Source of the DNA: Peromyscus leucopus
Lineage: Eukaryota; Chordata; Mammalia; Rodentia; Cricetidae
Assembly (NCBI RefSeq): GCF_004664715.2
Contig: NC_051074.1
Coordinates: 16,531,678-16,595,677, forward strand
Reading direction: 5' to 3'
DNA length: 64,000 bases
Shown: one piece after another, positions 1 to 11,870 of the stretch
Layout: the number at the start of each line of letters is the position of its first letter
Position numbering within the stretch: the stretch's first letter is position 1
The notes under the pieces: model-generated
What the model was told of the DNA's origin: nothing
The model's input: only the letters and a program-made list of their open reading frames with translations
The model's database searches: none
Made by a program: the position numbers and the translations under genes

Positions 1-40
1 ACCTAGCAACACATCAGAGTTCATACCAATCTACAGATGT

Positions 41-397
41 ACTGGCTAGTTATATGTCAGCTTGACACAAACTACAATAATCCGAATGGAGGAAGCTTCA
101 ATTAAGAAAATGTCTCCATAAAAGACAGCTGGAATGTTCTTAATTAGTGATCAATGTGGGAGGGCCCGGGCTGTTGGTCCAGGTTTCTTTAAGAAAGCAG
201 GCTGAGCTAGCCATGATGAAAAAGCTAGTACTCAGCTCCCCTCCATGGCCTCTGCATCAGCTTCTGCTACCAGGTTCCTGCCCTGTCCTGGCTTCTTTTG
301 ATGATGAAGAGTGATATGGAAGTGTAAGCCAAATAAAACTTTTCCCCCAAAGTTGCTTTTGGTCATGGTGTTTTGTTGAAACCCTAACACAGTGGGA
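41..397 (-). mobile_element. Old rodent L1-3'-end-like (Lx-type) repeat, antisense
   Basis: Read on the minus strand this carries the landmarks of a very common rodent repeat: 'ggtcatggtgtttt' near 365, 'ccaaataaa' near 329, 'ccatggcctctgcatcag' near 243 and 'gaaaatgtctccataa' near 106. The same landmarks recur at 7826-8224 and 37210-37608 in the opposite orientation. I think it is the 3' end of an old rodent L1 (Lx group), but the class is from memory. It is diverged and has no coding potential. Confidence 0.6.
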
Positions 398-876
398 TTC
401 TATAAGATCAGTTCCATGAAGTGTAAAAAGAAAATTCTCTTATCTGAAAATGTCTGTGAAATGCTAGGAAAACTGATCATGAATTTGACATACTTCAACA
501 TATGAAACAATATTATGTAAATATATATTATTTGTTTACAATGTGATTATACTAGACAGTTATTACATGTAGCAGGTTTTGTGTGGTTTCTTTCCTTGTG
601 ATTTTATAGTAGAAGACTGGTCTCTAATAATATGACATTGAGAAGGAATAAAATGTCAGTCTATTAGATCATAGCAGTATGCCCTCAGAAGCATTAACAT
701 GATCATAAAAATCCATAAGTATTTGTCCCAAGGTGATTTTTTATTTTGAAATGAGTCAATTTATCCCTTCTGATTTCTCCAAATTGTTGTCTAGTGATGT
801 GATTAATCCCAGCCATGTCCTCTCCTCTCACTTTCTATGACCAGCAGATTTAAGCTTGTGCTGATGCCAAGACCTC
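398..876. other. Unannotated AT-rich stretch
   Basis: Plain AT-rich sequence. I see no exon-like open frame, recognisable repeat or RNA gene. Confidence 0.5.
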
Positions 877-1285
877 ACATGTTAGTTCTGGTTCTCCAAG
901 GGAACAGAATTGATTTAAACAGTAATTGGATGCCCATTACTACCATCCTAGCAGAAGAACTGGAGTATTACCTGAAAGTCGGTGGTCTTTCATTCATATT
1001 GGAATTTGGATATTGGTAAAGAATGGTAGCTGCTATAGCAGCCACAACAGGATAGATGCACTCACAAGCAACCCTCAAGGAGGCTTTTTGGTGACATTGG
1101 ACCTATTGTATCCATGGGCCTCTTTATTTCCATGGTGTATTGAAAGGTGTTACTCAACAGGGGGGAAGAGTTTTTTCTTCGGGTAATACTTCATGCAAAT
1201 GTCCTGAGAAACATGCCCAGAAGCTTGTGACATTGTTGAGTCCAGGTCTAACAAAGCTGAAATTCGAGATGACCATCACACTGAT
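877..1285 (+). mobile_element. Old rodent L1-3'-end-like repeat, sense
   Basis: It opens with 'tctggttctccaagggaaca' and ends with 'acatgcccagaagctt' followed by 'gatgaccatcaca', which are start and end landmarks of another rodent L1-3'-type repeat. It is strongly diverged. Short open frames across it (60-86 codons) are repeat-derived or chance. Confidence 0.45.
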
Positions 1286-3123
1286 TAAATAAACCTCTTC
1301 CCAGTGAAAATCATCTGGACTCAGACATTTGTAACAATAACAAAAAAGTAAACTATTAATTGAACAGAGGGAAATATTGGATGACATCTCACTTAGCTAC
1401 CTGGGTCAAGGAAGAAAGCAAATGGTAGTTGAATACTATTTTGCAAATGACAATAATAGGAACCAAATATTAAAGAATCACACAGCTAGGGAAATTTGTA
1501 ATTACATTGAGTAAAATTTATAATAACATACTTCTGTGAGGAAGCAATATCAGAAAGATAAAGGAATCCCTTAAGTCAAATCTAGAAAGGAATGCTAATG
1601 AGATGAAATCGAAGACATAATTAATGCAAATTTAATGATTGTTTTATTAGAAGACAATGAGAATCTGAATTTATAAATGATAACAGACAATAGATTTATA
1701 TTCACTACATTCATATAATCCCAAAGATTTCAGTTTTTAAACACTATTTCTGGGAACTGATATCCTCCCTTGAAGCTCCCCTTTAAAGTCAAGTTTGGGG
1801 AAGTCCTGAACCTCAGGTTATCTGGTTATGTGAAAAAGGACAATTTGTATGGGTCAAGCACAGTGTATCAACTATAGAGTAGACATCATAAAATAGAACT
1901 TAAAGGAACAGTCTACTCATGAGCAAACAATGTTCTAATCCATCAGCTTCAGATTCTTGGGTTAAGTCATCTGGTCCAAGAACATTCCTGAGGTCATCTC
2001 TGTAAAAGATGAACAACAATTACTTCTGACATATTTCAAGGACTGTGCCAGAAAACTCTACCAGTTAACTATAGACTGTATCACAGAAAATACATAGCTG
2101 ATGTGTTGAAAATATTCTTTAAAGTTTTGTGGCATAGTCAAGTAGGAGAGGAAAATACAAACCCACAAGAGTTAGAAAGAAGAAAACACAAATCTAAAAT
2201 TACATTGGGAACTTGTTTTATTCCAAACTACATTTAAAAAAAATCACATTCATTGTACTTATATTGAAGTCATGGGGCAAAGAACAAAATCAATGCATGC
2301 CTGTGCCTACAATCACCCCAGATCTGATTTATTCCTTATTCAAATTTAGGAACATATGCCAGTATAATAAATAAAAGACCATATTAAACATAAAGAATTA
2401 CAGCATGTAAATATTAATGTACAATTTAAAATGTTTTTCACACATGTAATATATATATATATATATATATATAATATCTTTATTGTATAAGTACATATAA
2501 AAACAAATTATATATATTTCAGAAAAATGAAGATGCAGAATACTCAACTAAATTTTCCTTTATGGAAGGTATCGACTCTTATCTCTTAAGTTGTCACACA
2601 GATGTCCCATTGTAGCTGATATCTCCATTCAGATTATTTGAGAAATCGTGTGCTGTTTGAAGGCGGGGCCTGTTGTAGGGGAAGTGGTTCATAGTCATCA
2701 GAGTTTTCTGGAGTTTTTGACTATTTCTATGCTGCTCAAATGAGTCCTAAAGAAGTAAACAGAACCCTCAGTGATGACAGAAGAGTAAAATGAGGGCCAG
2801 TCTCTCAGGTTAGTCTTTCTCTAGTTCCAACACTTGAATACCTAGTATCAAGGTCCACCTGAAGTAGGTCCATGCACAGCCCAAATGTCTAATTCAATAA
2901 TGTATAAGTGATGCACAATTTCTACAATGATGTCATTAAGGATTGTACAAATCGAGCAAGCTACAGAAGATCTAATTATTTCTGATGTCTTTTGTTCTGT
3001 CACATCCAACCTTAACTCTAAGGCTAAAAGTGCATTCTTTTTGTTCACTACTTTGTATAATAAACCTGTAGTCATTTTCCAAAGACTGACACATCACTCT
3101 GTTGAGAATGTATTACTTAGTCT
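1286..3123. other. Unannotated AT-rich stretch with one AT microsatellite
   Basis: No gene-like frame and no recognised interspersed repeat, apart from a pure AT dinucleotide run at about 2449-2473. Confidence 0.5.
2449..2473. repeat. (AT)n microsatellite
   Basis: About 12 uninterrupted AT units in AT-rich DNA. Confidence 0.95.
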
Positions 3124-3333
3124 CAGATTTGACTTTTTCTTTTTTTTTTTTTTTTTTTGTTTTTTGTTTTTTGTTTTTTCAAGACAGGGTTTCTCTGTGT
3201 AGCTTTGCGCCTTTCCTGGGACTCACTTGGTAGTCCAGGCTGGCCTTGAACTCACAGAGATCCGCCTGGCTCTGCCTCCCGAGTGCTGGGATTAAAGGCG
3301 TGCGCCACCACCGCCCGGCCAGATTTGACTTTT
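3124..3333 (-). mobile_element. B1 SINE, antisense, with perfect 14-bp TSD
   Basis: A 7SL-derived B1 element in reverse orientation: T-rich tail at 3138-3178, then 'gacagggtttctctgtgtag', 'ctgcctcccgagtgctggg' and the reversed start 'ccaccgcccggc' ending at 3319. The flanks are a perfect duplication, cagatttgactttt, at 3124-3137 and 3320-3333. The body retains several CpGs (tgcgcc, tccgcc, ggcgtgcgcc), so it is a fairly recent insertion of the cricetid 'tttgcgcctttcctggg' type. Confidence 0.95.
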
Positions 3334-6199
3334 ATTTGGATTTTAGAATTAAGGGTTATTTTTAATCTTTGTAATTTTTCTTTAATTTCTCAAAAGCATG
3401 ACAAAGAAATTTTATGATGCAATTAATATGATAATAATGTTGTGTCAATTTCCTTTGCCAAAGGGAATTGTGTTATTTGATATATTATGGCTGTACACTT
3501 GTATGAAGCTGACCAGGCAGATTTTGTAAAAGTAGTTTGATATTTTAATCATAATCCACAGTTGTTTCTCTACAAATAAATGTTTCTTGAAATTCACTGA
3601 TTTTTCCAAAGAAATGTTTTTAAAGTACAAAGTGAATAAATTCATTTAAAAAAGTTTTAAATGCATTATTAACTTGTTAATTAAAACATTGAATATCTAG
3701 TAAATGTAAAACAGGTCTGATTCATAAAATGAGCCATGGAGTGTGGTATTTCTTTTCCTCCCAGAGCTAAAAGAGTAGTGGAACTGGGAAGAGTTAGTCA
3801 CGTCTATAACATCTGATATGTTTCGTCAGTATCTTGACAGCTTTATAAATTGATATTACAATATACCTATGCCTTATGCCCCTAACTGTAAGTAGCAGGG
3901 ATTGGAGGGTGGTTTAATAAAAAATGGGGGATTAAATTTGAAAGCTGAGTGTCCTCTCAGCAACTGAAAAGAAAAGAAAGGTTCATGTGTATCCTTGAAC
4001 AAGGAAAAAATAACCCAAGTCAAGAGAAATCAAATACTTGGATTATAAGCACAAATTATTCAATCTTGCTTAGTGAGTAAGAGATACGGCAGTTTCTGAC
4101 AGGTTGACCAAGCCCCTTCAAAAAACAGTAATGGAAGCTACTTCATGAATACTTTAAAAGTGAGAATGCCTTCATATCCTCTTGTTTTATGGTTATTAAA
4201 TACATTGTCCTTGGGTAGAAAAAACAGCTCAAGTATAAATGTCATTGTTTTCTTTGGTGTTTGATTTTCCTAAACATCTGCTGAGTATTTAGTCACTAAA
4301 GAATATGAAAACAAGATCTCTACCTATAGATGCAGATTCTTTTTCTTAGATTAGTGCCTTCAAGTTCTGCAAATCACTTTAAAATTATTTATAATATCTG
4401 CCAGCTCTACTCAGACCACTCCCTAGTTTCACTAGGATACTACCCTCGGTTTTACTTATTGATTCCTTTTGTGAAAGCAAACTCATCGAACTGAGAACTA
4501 CTATGTTGGGTTTGCTATAACCACAACACAATGTATTTTCACTTTAATAAGATAGAACACTGAACTGGCCATGTCTAGATTTCAGAGACACCAAAACCAA
4601 GGTCTCCAACTTTGTAATATCTCTTTCGCAAATTTTATGGCCCAACTGAACTTTATTTTATTTTCTCTTAAAAACCTAGCAAATGTTTTGGGTCTCATTA
4701 TCTCATCAGCTTTCCCTGTAACCAGGGAAAAGAAAGGAGATCAAACTGGCTTCTCATAGACCTTTGCTGTAATTGATTCTCAGGGGTGTCTTTGCACTGC
4801 CCTATTATATGGTGTTGTTGTCATGATGATAATTCTCAGCAGGAGTGTTCCAAATAACTGATGAATATTCAAAGCACTAAAACTTATACTGTTCACTTGG
4901 CCCGGACCTACAATCTCCAGGCTGCTGAACAAAACAAAACAAAAACTCAGGCATTTCTTTTTAGCAGTATTACCTGAAATGCAAGCTTACCCATCGCAAC
5001 ATGAATAATCAGCCATGTAATCTGTCACTGTTGAACTCTCTGTGCCACTTTGGTGAGCATGCCTGGAAAACAATGTGCATTAGAGCTTGAGGCAACCCCT
5101 GGAAGCTTTCATTGTCTCTTCCACTGAATGTGGAGCAAATCATGTCTACACTCATTGTATTTGCAGTTTTTATTTGTAGAAATATAATTTACATTGCTAG
5201 ATACATTTGATATATTATATTTAAAATTTTGTGTTAAAACTCTGTTTATGCATAAGAAATAAAAAAGGAATAGAAACCAAAGGATTTGATTGTTGTCTTG
5301 ATCTGTAAAACATAATCAAGCTAAGCTATTGAAACAAAGCACGTAAAAGAGAAATACAACATAACAGTTTTCTCATCCCACATATTCCAAATACCCTAGA
5401 TTTGACTTCAAATAATAAGTCAAAGCCCCAGGGACTGATCTGAACAGGGAGGCCAACAGGACACCCCCATGGGCCTATGGCACAGCCACATGGCTCCTTT
5501 CATGGGCATGTCACATATGCTTCTCAGTTGCTCAGTGAACAAGAACAAAATCACTCGAGATTTCATGCCCACTGATTTCTCACTAGGCAGATTCTAATTT
5601 GGCAGTGGTTTGGCGTCTTCATGGTGAGAAAGCTGCTTCTGGCAGAAGTTTCTCCACTCATGGAAGTCGGAACTTACATTTATGGCTCTGTTCTCTTCAA
5701 GCTGAGCTTGAGATCACATCTGTTCCTGAGGCTCCAAGCCTGAGGAAGCTTGGGAGCGAAGACTCACACAGAGAAGTCCATATTTTCTGTTAAATGCCAT
5801 CGTCTGCCATATGTCAAAAGGAATGTTCTTTAGTACCTAATGACCCTAACTATTTCTCTCCTAGAATGAATTTTTGCTTGAGATGTATGATAAAATGTCC
5901 ATCCATCTTGTTTAAAAACAATGATTTCAACTACTGCAAGGAACTTTTTGCAACATACAGAAGAAGTAGGAACCTATTGGCATGCTTCTTCTGGTCTAAC
6001 ATGACTGGAATCTCCCAGCAAGATGAAGTATTAAAGAAAGGAGAAGCAACATAGATGAAAAATAACATAATATCGCAACAAGAACAGATGTTTAATGCGA
6101 TGGTTTTGTTAGTTAATTAAACCAAACTATTTTTTCCCACTTATCATGAAGCATTTTAAGTGTAAAAGTATTACTGAGTAAACTATGAGAGTTGGAGTA
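3334..6199. other. Unannotated AT-rich stretch, 2.9 kb
   Basis: No recognised repeat or exon. Open frames of 60-90 codons (for example 5599-5793 and 5794-6054) show no motif, no splice context and no similarity I recognise. Confidence 0.45.
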
Positions 6200-6401
6200 T
6201 GTGTTGTTGATTCTTTTTTTTTTTTTTTTTTTTTTTTTTTTGGTTTTTCGAGACAGGGTTTCTCTGTGTAGCTTTGCGCCTTTCCTGGGACTCACTTGGT
6301 AGCCCAGGCTGGCCTCGAACTCACGGAGATCTGCCTGGCTCTGCCTCCCGAGTGCTGGGATTAAAGGCGTGTGCCACCACTGCCCGGCTGTGTTGTTGAT
6401 T
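6200..6401 (-). mobile_element. B1 SINE, antisense, with perfect 13-bp TSD
   Basis: A pure T tail at 6214-6240 is followed by a complete reversed B1 ending 'ccactgcccggc' at 6388. The duplication tgtgttgttgatt is perfect at 6200-6212 and 6389-6401. The long uninterrupted poly-T and CpGs such as 'ttttcgagac' mark it as one of the youngest insertions here. A 119-codon minus-strand frame across it is a B1 translation artefact. Confidence 0.96.
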
Positions 6402-7825
6402 TTTACAGCTTCTGACAGCTCCTCCCATACTGCCACAGAATTATTCTCCATAGTTGTCCGCGATGAACACAAAGCACAATTTTCTGGTTTAGTTGAAGAA
6501 AAATATTTAGAATGTGATATACTTGTGTATCACTAAAAGTCTTTGCAAATTTAAAAATGCTCCACCAAGGAAAATGAAGTCAAGGTGCATTTCTTGTACA
6601 TGATAATCACCTAGGATTTCTAATCTTGCAAAATAAGTTTTAGTAGTTCTCCACTCAAAATTGTGTGGAAGACAAGTAAATGTTCTTTCATTTCACTCCA
6701 TCAGACACACCTCGAATTTCTACAATACTGTGTATGAAAGGTGAGCCTTTGCATGGATACCTACCTCTTCATGAATCCCCACGCAAAGGTGACAATAATT
6801 GATGTCATTTCTTTGTATTCTTCATTTAAACAGCTTTGTGTATATGTTAAAGAGAGATACAAATACTTTGTGGAGGAATGGCAGACAGAGAATCAGCTGC
6901 ATAGGGTGTATGTGCTGCCTGTGGTTACTTTACAAGGAAATCTACCAGCTCTCAATAATGTGAAAATCTCCTTGAAAGGTGCTGTGGCACAGCAAGGCAC
7001 TGAACCAGAGAAATTCAATTTGCCTACTGTAAAGTATGTTTTGTCTCTTTCAGAAAGCTCTAATTCAATCCAAAATTACTTTCTGGAAGCAGTCACTCTA
7101 GCCAAGAAAGGGTGTCTGAGGTCTGGGATAGGAAAGAACACACTGGGGTAAAACTGTCAAAAGTATTCAGCGCTGTCCTCATTCATGAGCCCTGATGCAC
7201 AGACCAACCTGGAGGTCCTGACCCCTCTCTGCTGCAGTTCTATGCATATTTGTGATTGAATAACCTTCAGTCACTTTTATCTTTGATCTACATTTACTCT
7301 AGGAATGCTTAGAGAGCTGTGGGAAACAGAGACTATGTAAGGTTAATAATATGTGGATGGAAAATAAATGTTTCTGTTTGAGTTCTGTGAAATAAATTGT
7401 TTGTAAGTAACTTTGAAGATGACCAGATCATTTATAAAAAAAAAATTACCTAAAAGAAATCTTTATGTTTAATCATGACACTTATAAACATATGGTTTAT
7501 CCAAATCAAATCAAGACTTATCTTTCCACTAAATTAAGTTGTTCAATATAAATCATCTAAACAAGGTAGACTGTGTCCGCCATCATCTGAATTCTTTGGT
7601 AATAATGTTACTGACTTGACTGGAACAGTGGCATTAACTTAATCACCTTTCTGTGATAGGTATGCTGAGGGGGGCTTCAGAATTACTTTGAGTTGTTGGC
7701 ATTACATGTGTATCTTTTTCACTATCTGGAAAAGATTTCAATGTGGTTAAATCCACAAATGATAAGAATTTTAAAATTGTCTAAGCAGGAGTTAAGGATA
7801 TACATGTGACACTTGACAAACAGTT
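6402..7825. other. Unannotated stretch with an unsupported 136-codon open frame
   Basis: No recognised repeat. A plus-strand frame at 6741-7151 is open for 136 codons. Its translation shows no signal peptide, repeated motif or family I recognise, so I treat it as chance. Confidence 0.45.
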
Positions 7826-8224
7826 AGGGTTGCTATTGCTGTGATAAAACACCATGACCAAAAGCATTTTAGGGGGGGTAGGGTTTATATTGGCCTATAG
7901 ATCCATACCGTAGTCTTTTACTGAGGGAACCCAGACTAGTAAGGAATCAAGGCAGGAACCTGAAAGCAGGAGCGAAAGCAAAAATTATAGAGAAGTGCTG
8001 TACTGGCTTAATCCTCCTGGCTTGTTCAGCCTGCTTTCTTATACACACAGGATCAACAGTCCTGGAACAGCATTGCCCCAGAGAGCTGGACCCTCGCACA
8101 TCAATAATCAAATAAGAAAATACACCACTAGCTTGCCCACAGGCCAGTCATTTGGACATTTTCTCATTTGGGGTTCCTTCTTCCCAAATGACATTAGCTT
8201 GTGTCAAGTTGATACAAAAATAGC
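7826..8224 (+). mobile_element. Old rodent L1-3'-end-like (Lx-type) repeat, sense
   Basis: It begins 'gttgctattgctgtgat', then 'aaaacaccatgaccaaaagc', later 'cagcctgctttcttatacac' and ends 'tgtgtcaagttgata'. These landmarks match the minus-strand reading of 41-397 and the plus strand of 37210-37608. Diverged and non-coding. Confidence 0.65.
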
Positions 8225-8911
8225 AAGCATTTTCTTGGTAAAATTAATATTGGGCTCATTTTTCTGTATTTGTAGGAAAATGCAAAATCTAGTTAAATGT
8301 ATTTTATACATTTATTAATCAAGTAACAATATGATAGCTCTTATGGTGTTACTAATATCATCATGTATAAAAGTCTCCATTCTACAAAACAAATCTAATT
8401 ACCTGACAATAGCCCCGATGAGAAGAGCTTCCAATGTAGGACACTGAGTCTGACATTAGCAGCATAGTAAACAATTCGGAGATTTAGTGACAAGTCACTA
8501 TTTCACAGTAGTATATGGAACAAATATAATCTCAAAAATAAATAATTTTATGTCTGAAATATATGTGCTACAATAATATTTTGGTGATATTCTCTTTTAA
8601 GAGGGCTTGAAATAGTTTATGATTTATTATGGGGAATAAGTTGTCAATTAAGGATATATTAGAAGAGCACTTGACACACACATTTATTTCTTTCCATAAT
8701 GTGAGAATTAAGGGAACAACCATACATTTACAAGATTTGGTAATTTCGATGGCAGCAATTTGCTATATATTCCAGATGCAATTTGCTAGATTAATTTTTC
8801 CATACATTCTCACTGTTCATTGTATTTCTGGCCAAGACCAACATGCATTCTTTTATTCCAATCTTTAATTACAAATGTTAGCTGTTAGGTCACATATTAC
8901 TTATCATATAA
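8225..8911. other. Unannotated AT-rich stretch
   Basis: I see no repeat or gene here. A 79-codon frame at 8629-8868 has no supporting feature. Confidence 0.45.
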
Positions 8912-8953
8912 TGTGTGTGTGTGTGTGTGTGTGTGTGTTCGTGTGTGTGTGTG

Positions 8954-8987
<34 letters not shown>
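8912..8987. repeat. (GT)n microsatellite, interrupted
   Basis: About 76 bases of GT dinucleotides with two short interruptions (ttc near 8939 and gcat near 8953). Confidence 0.95.
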
Positions 8988-8988
<1 letters not shown>

Positions 8989-9115
8989 TGTGACAAGGGG
9001 GTTACAAATAGCTCCAAAGATTTCTGAGGCTACAGAATAGTTCAAGAAGTAGAGTCCCTGTCAGAGGTAAGGTAACCAATTACCAAGGAAGCTGCTTTGT
9101 TTTGAGTTAGCCCAA

Positions 9116-9232
9116 TCTGATATGATTTTAATATATCTATGTGTTCCTACAATCCCAGTTCAACCTAATAAAAATCACTGTTAGGAGTTTACAGAGTTAC
9201 TTATGGCCAACTCTGATCTCAAGAGGAGGTCA
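9116..9232 (+). repeat. 117-bp direct repeat, copy 1
   Basis: Positions 9116-9232 match 9576-9692 over 117 bases with four differences, all transitions. The copies start 'tctgatatgatttt' and end 'caagaggaggtca'. The spacing is 460 bases start to start. The 343 bases between do not resemble either copy. Confidence 0.95.
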
Positions 9233-9575
9233 CAGCTGAGTACAACCGTAGAGGCAGATGGGCATAATCATGTCCAGATGGAGGCATGGAAACATTAAAG
9301 GATGCAATTCTAGACAAGTGAACAGGAGGATGGACTGATAGCAATTCTCATAGGCTGTTTCAAGATGAAACATAGAGTCAAGCTGGAGTCTCTTAGGTAC
9401 TCAAGATTTTATATCAAACTGTCCTTGTCATACAAGCCTCATGGTTAGAGAGAATGTCAATGGGGTCATCAACATGAAAAGTGTCAGGTATCTACTTCTG
9501 TATGGGGTCTGGGTAAAGGCTTTACACTCTTTCTTTGCTCTGCTGCATTCCATAAGTTCTTGGGCCTGTTTTTTT
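9233..9575. other. Spacer between the two 117-bp repeats
   Basis: I recognise no repeat family here. The segment could be unique DNA trapped by a duplication, or the body of an element whose ends are the 117-bp repeats. Confidence 0.4.
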
Positions 9576-9692
9576 TCTGATATGATTTTAATATATCTAT
9601 GTGCCCCTACAATCCCAACTCAACCTAATAAAAATCACTGTTAGGAGTTTACAGAGTTACTTATGGCCAACTCTGATCTCAAGAGGAGGTCA
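9576..9692 (+). repeat. 117-bp direct repeat, copy 2
   Basis: Second copy of the repeat at 9116-9232, about 96-97% identical. Differences fall in 'gtgcccctac' and 'cccaactcaa' (copy 1 has 'gtgttcctac' and 'cccagttcaa'). Confidence 0.95.
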
Positions 9693-10212
9693 TTACTTAA
9701 AACTATATCTCTATTAGTTAAAGATAGGACTTATCTATTAATAGTTTTTAATTTCTGTGCCTTCTTAGTAGGGCAACATATTGAAATTATGTGGATGATA
9801 CTTGTGACTGTACAATGATTTGTTTACTTACAATCACAATTTCAAGGTAATTAGTAATTTACATCTATTATGTAATAAGTTTTTAGTAATGTCAGAGAAA
9901 GTTATTATTTATTTTGAACTGAAGCATGAATATATAAAATATTGTTTTATTCTAAATGCACACAAACATGTTTAATTTTGCTCACCTTAAAACTGTGAGA
10001 TAAGACTTTACATGTAATAAGAAAAGATAATTTATACATTCTTAATTATTCTAAAATTGGTTTGAAAATATTATTAGAAAATTGTTAGTTTATTATATGT
10101 ACTTGAAAGCTAGAAAACTCATACATTAAAACAACTTGTTTTTGCTTATTGCAATTAATTACAACTTTAAGTGTTTTGCAAAAGTAGGAAATGTGTTTAT
10201 AGTAATTTAGAC
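9693..10212. other. Unannotated AT-rich stretch
   Basis: Very AT-rich. I see nothing recognisable. Confidence 0.5.
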
Positions 10213-10436
10213 CAATAGTTGCCAACCTTCCTAATGTTGCACCACTTTAACACAGTTACTCATGCTGTGGTGACTCCCAAACCATAAATTATTTCATTTC
10301 TACTTCATAATTGCAATTTTCTACTGTTATGAATTATATTGTAAATATCTGATGTGCAAGATATCTGATATGTGACCCCTGTGAAAGGGTCGTTTGACCC
10401 CCAAGGGGGTCATGCCCTACAGGTTGAGAACAACTG
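10213..10436 (+). mobile_element. URR1-like hAT-Charlie DNA transposon remnant
   Basis: The ends are imperfect inverted repeats: 'caatagttgccaacctt' at 10213 and 'aggttgagaacaactg' at 10421. The interior carries 'cataattgcaatttt', 'ctactgttatgaat', 'tgtaaatatctgat' and 'gacccctgtgaaagggtcg', which I recognise as the short non-autonomous rodent URR1 family. No transposase is encoded, and none is expected. The flanking 8-mers (atttagac and atgacttg) do not match, so the expected 8-bp duplication has decayed. Confidence 0.85.
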
Positions 10437-11401
10437 ATGACTTGAACTCTCTGGTACATCACTGGGGATTATGAAAACAATAATTCTTGGGTCACAAATC
10501 TCACCTAAGATTTTACAAGACGACTGCCATTCAGTAAAGAATTCCCGAGTTATGAATAATGAGGTAAAATGTATTCCACAAACATGGATTTTGTCCCAGG
10601 GACAGAGTAATCAGCAAATAGAGTTGGTTTACTATGAAGCTTATTTAAATTAAACTTTACAACTTCTTCTTTTCATAATATATTCCTAAGAACCCCATTT
10701 TTATGCTAATAAATATTAATATATTTATAGAATTCCATAATCATAACTTTGCCCCATTTTCTACAAATAGAGTTGCCATTGAATTTCAAGCCCTCAGAAC
10801 TTGGATCACAGCCAGGAATCATGGCTTCTATTTGTAATGCAGCCACTGGTAATACAGCAACTGTAGGAGAACCTGGAATACAAAGTGTGTTACACAGCTA
10901 ACCCTGCAGCTAAAACCAAACCAAATAATACTCTATAAAGCTAAACTTGACATTTCAAGTAAAAGTAATAACAGAGTACATAACCCTCTAGTGATGGTTT
11001 AACTGAGAAGTGTCCCATGTTTTCTCAAGTATTTTACTACTTTGTCCTTGCTGTTGGTGCTATTTGAGGGGGTGAGGCAGCCTTGCTAGAGGAATTATGT
11101 CACTGAGGATAGGTTTTGAAAGCCTCTCTTCATGTCCTATTTACTCTCTGTGCTTCTTATGTGTGGAAGAAGGTATCATTTGTTGGGGAGCCATGTTTCC
11201 CCCTGCCAGTATGGACTCTCCCACTTAAACAGTAATTCTAAGCAAACTCAGTTATATAAGTTGCCCTCATCTTGGAATTTTATCACAGCAGCAGAAATGA
11301 CTGTTTCTGTCTGCTATTATTCTCCAGAAGCCATTAGTGTATTTTTCCTCATATACAAAAATAGAAAATAAAACTTTGTGTCACATACAAGGGTACTAAT
11401 G
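10437..11401. other. Unannotated stretch
   Basis: No recognised repeat or gene. A 79-codon frame at 11132-11371 is unsupported. Confidence 0.45.
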
Positions 11402-11870
11402 GGATATTATGGTGATATTTTATTTGTGCTGAAATGTGGTTTTATTTGTATGCTAGTAAATAAAGTTGCCTAGGGGTCAGAGCAAGCCCATTTAGCAGAA
11501 GTCTGGCAGTGGTAGCACATGCCCTTAATCCCAATCACATGACAGGCAGAATCTCTGGGTGTTCAAGGAAACAACCAGCATGGAGACACATGTCTTTAAT
11601 CTCAATACCAACCATAGAGACCTGGAGGTCTGTATAGACAGGCAGTGTCAAGGAGGTCATGTGGTTGGGTTTATAACCAATGAGAAGGCAGAACAGAAAG
11701 TCAATAAAAAGACAGACACACAAGAAGTAGGTCTCTTTTTCAGGAAGGATGGAGCGGCTGGTAAGCTAAATGCTATTCGCTAGTGCTCTGACCTCTTGGG
11801 CATTTAACTCTGGATTTTTCTCTGTGTTTCTTATTAAATAAGACCATTCAGAATTACATCTACAGGATAT
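11402..11870 (+). mobile_element. Solo LTR (ERVK-type by TSD) with 6-bp TSD ggatat
   Basis: The element runs 11408-11864 (457 bp), starting 'tatggtgata' (a decayed TG start) and ending 'ttacatctaca'. It is flanked by ggatat at 11402-11407 and 11865-11870. A 6-bp duplication is characteristic of class II (ERVK-like) integration. 'ggcagtggtagcac' and 'cccttaatccca' near 11505-11533 resemble the B1 start, so the LTR seems to carry captured SINE sequence. No internal proviral region flanks it, so it is a solo LTR. Confidence 0.75.

Noticed and set aside
6113..6472. 119-codon minus-strand frame containing a B1 translation
   Set aside because: The central part is the B1 SINE read on its sense strand; there is no independent evidence of a host gene.
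6741..7151. 136-codon plus-strand open frame
   Set aside because: No recognisable domain, signal or repeat, no splice or promoter context, and a length expected by chance somewhere in 64 kb read in six frames.
10205..10444. 8-bp target-site duplication for the URR1-like element
   Set aside because: The flanking 8-mers atttagac and atgacttg do not match, so a duplication cannot be claimed.
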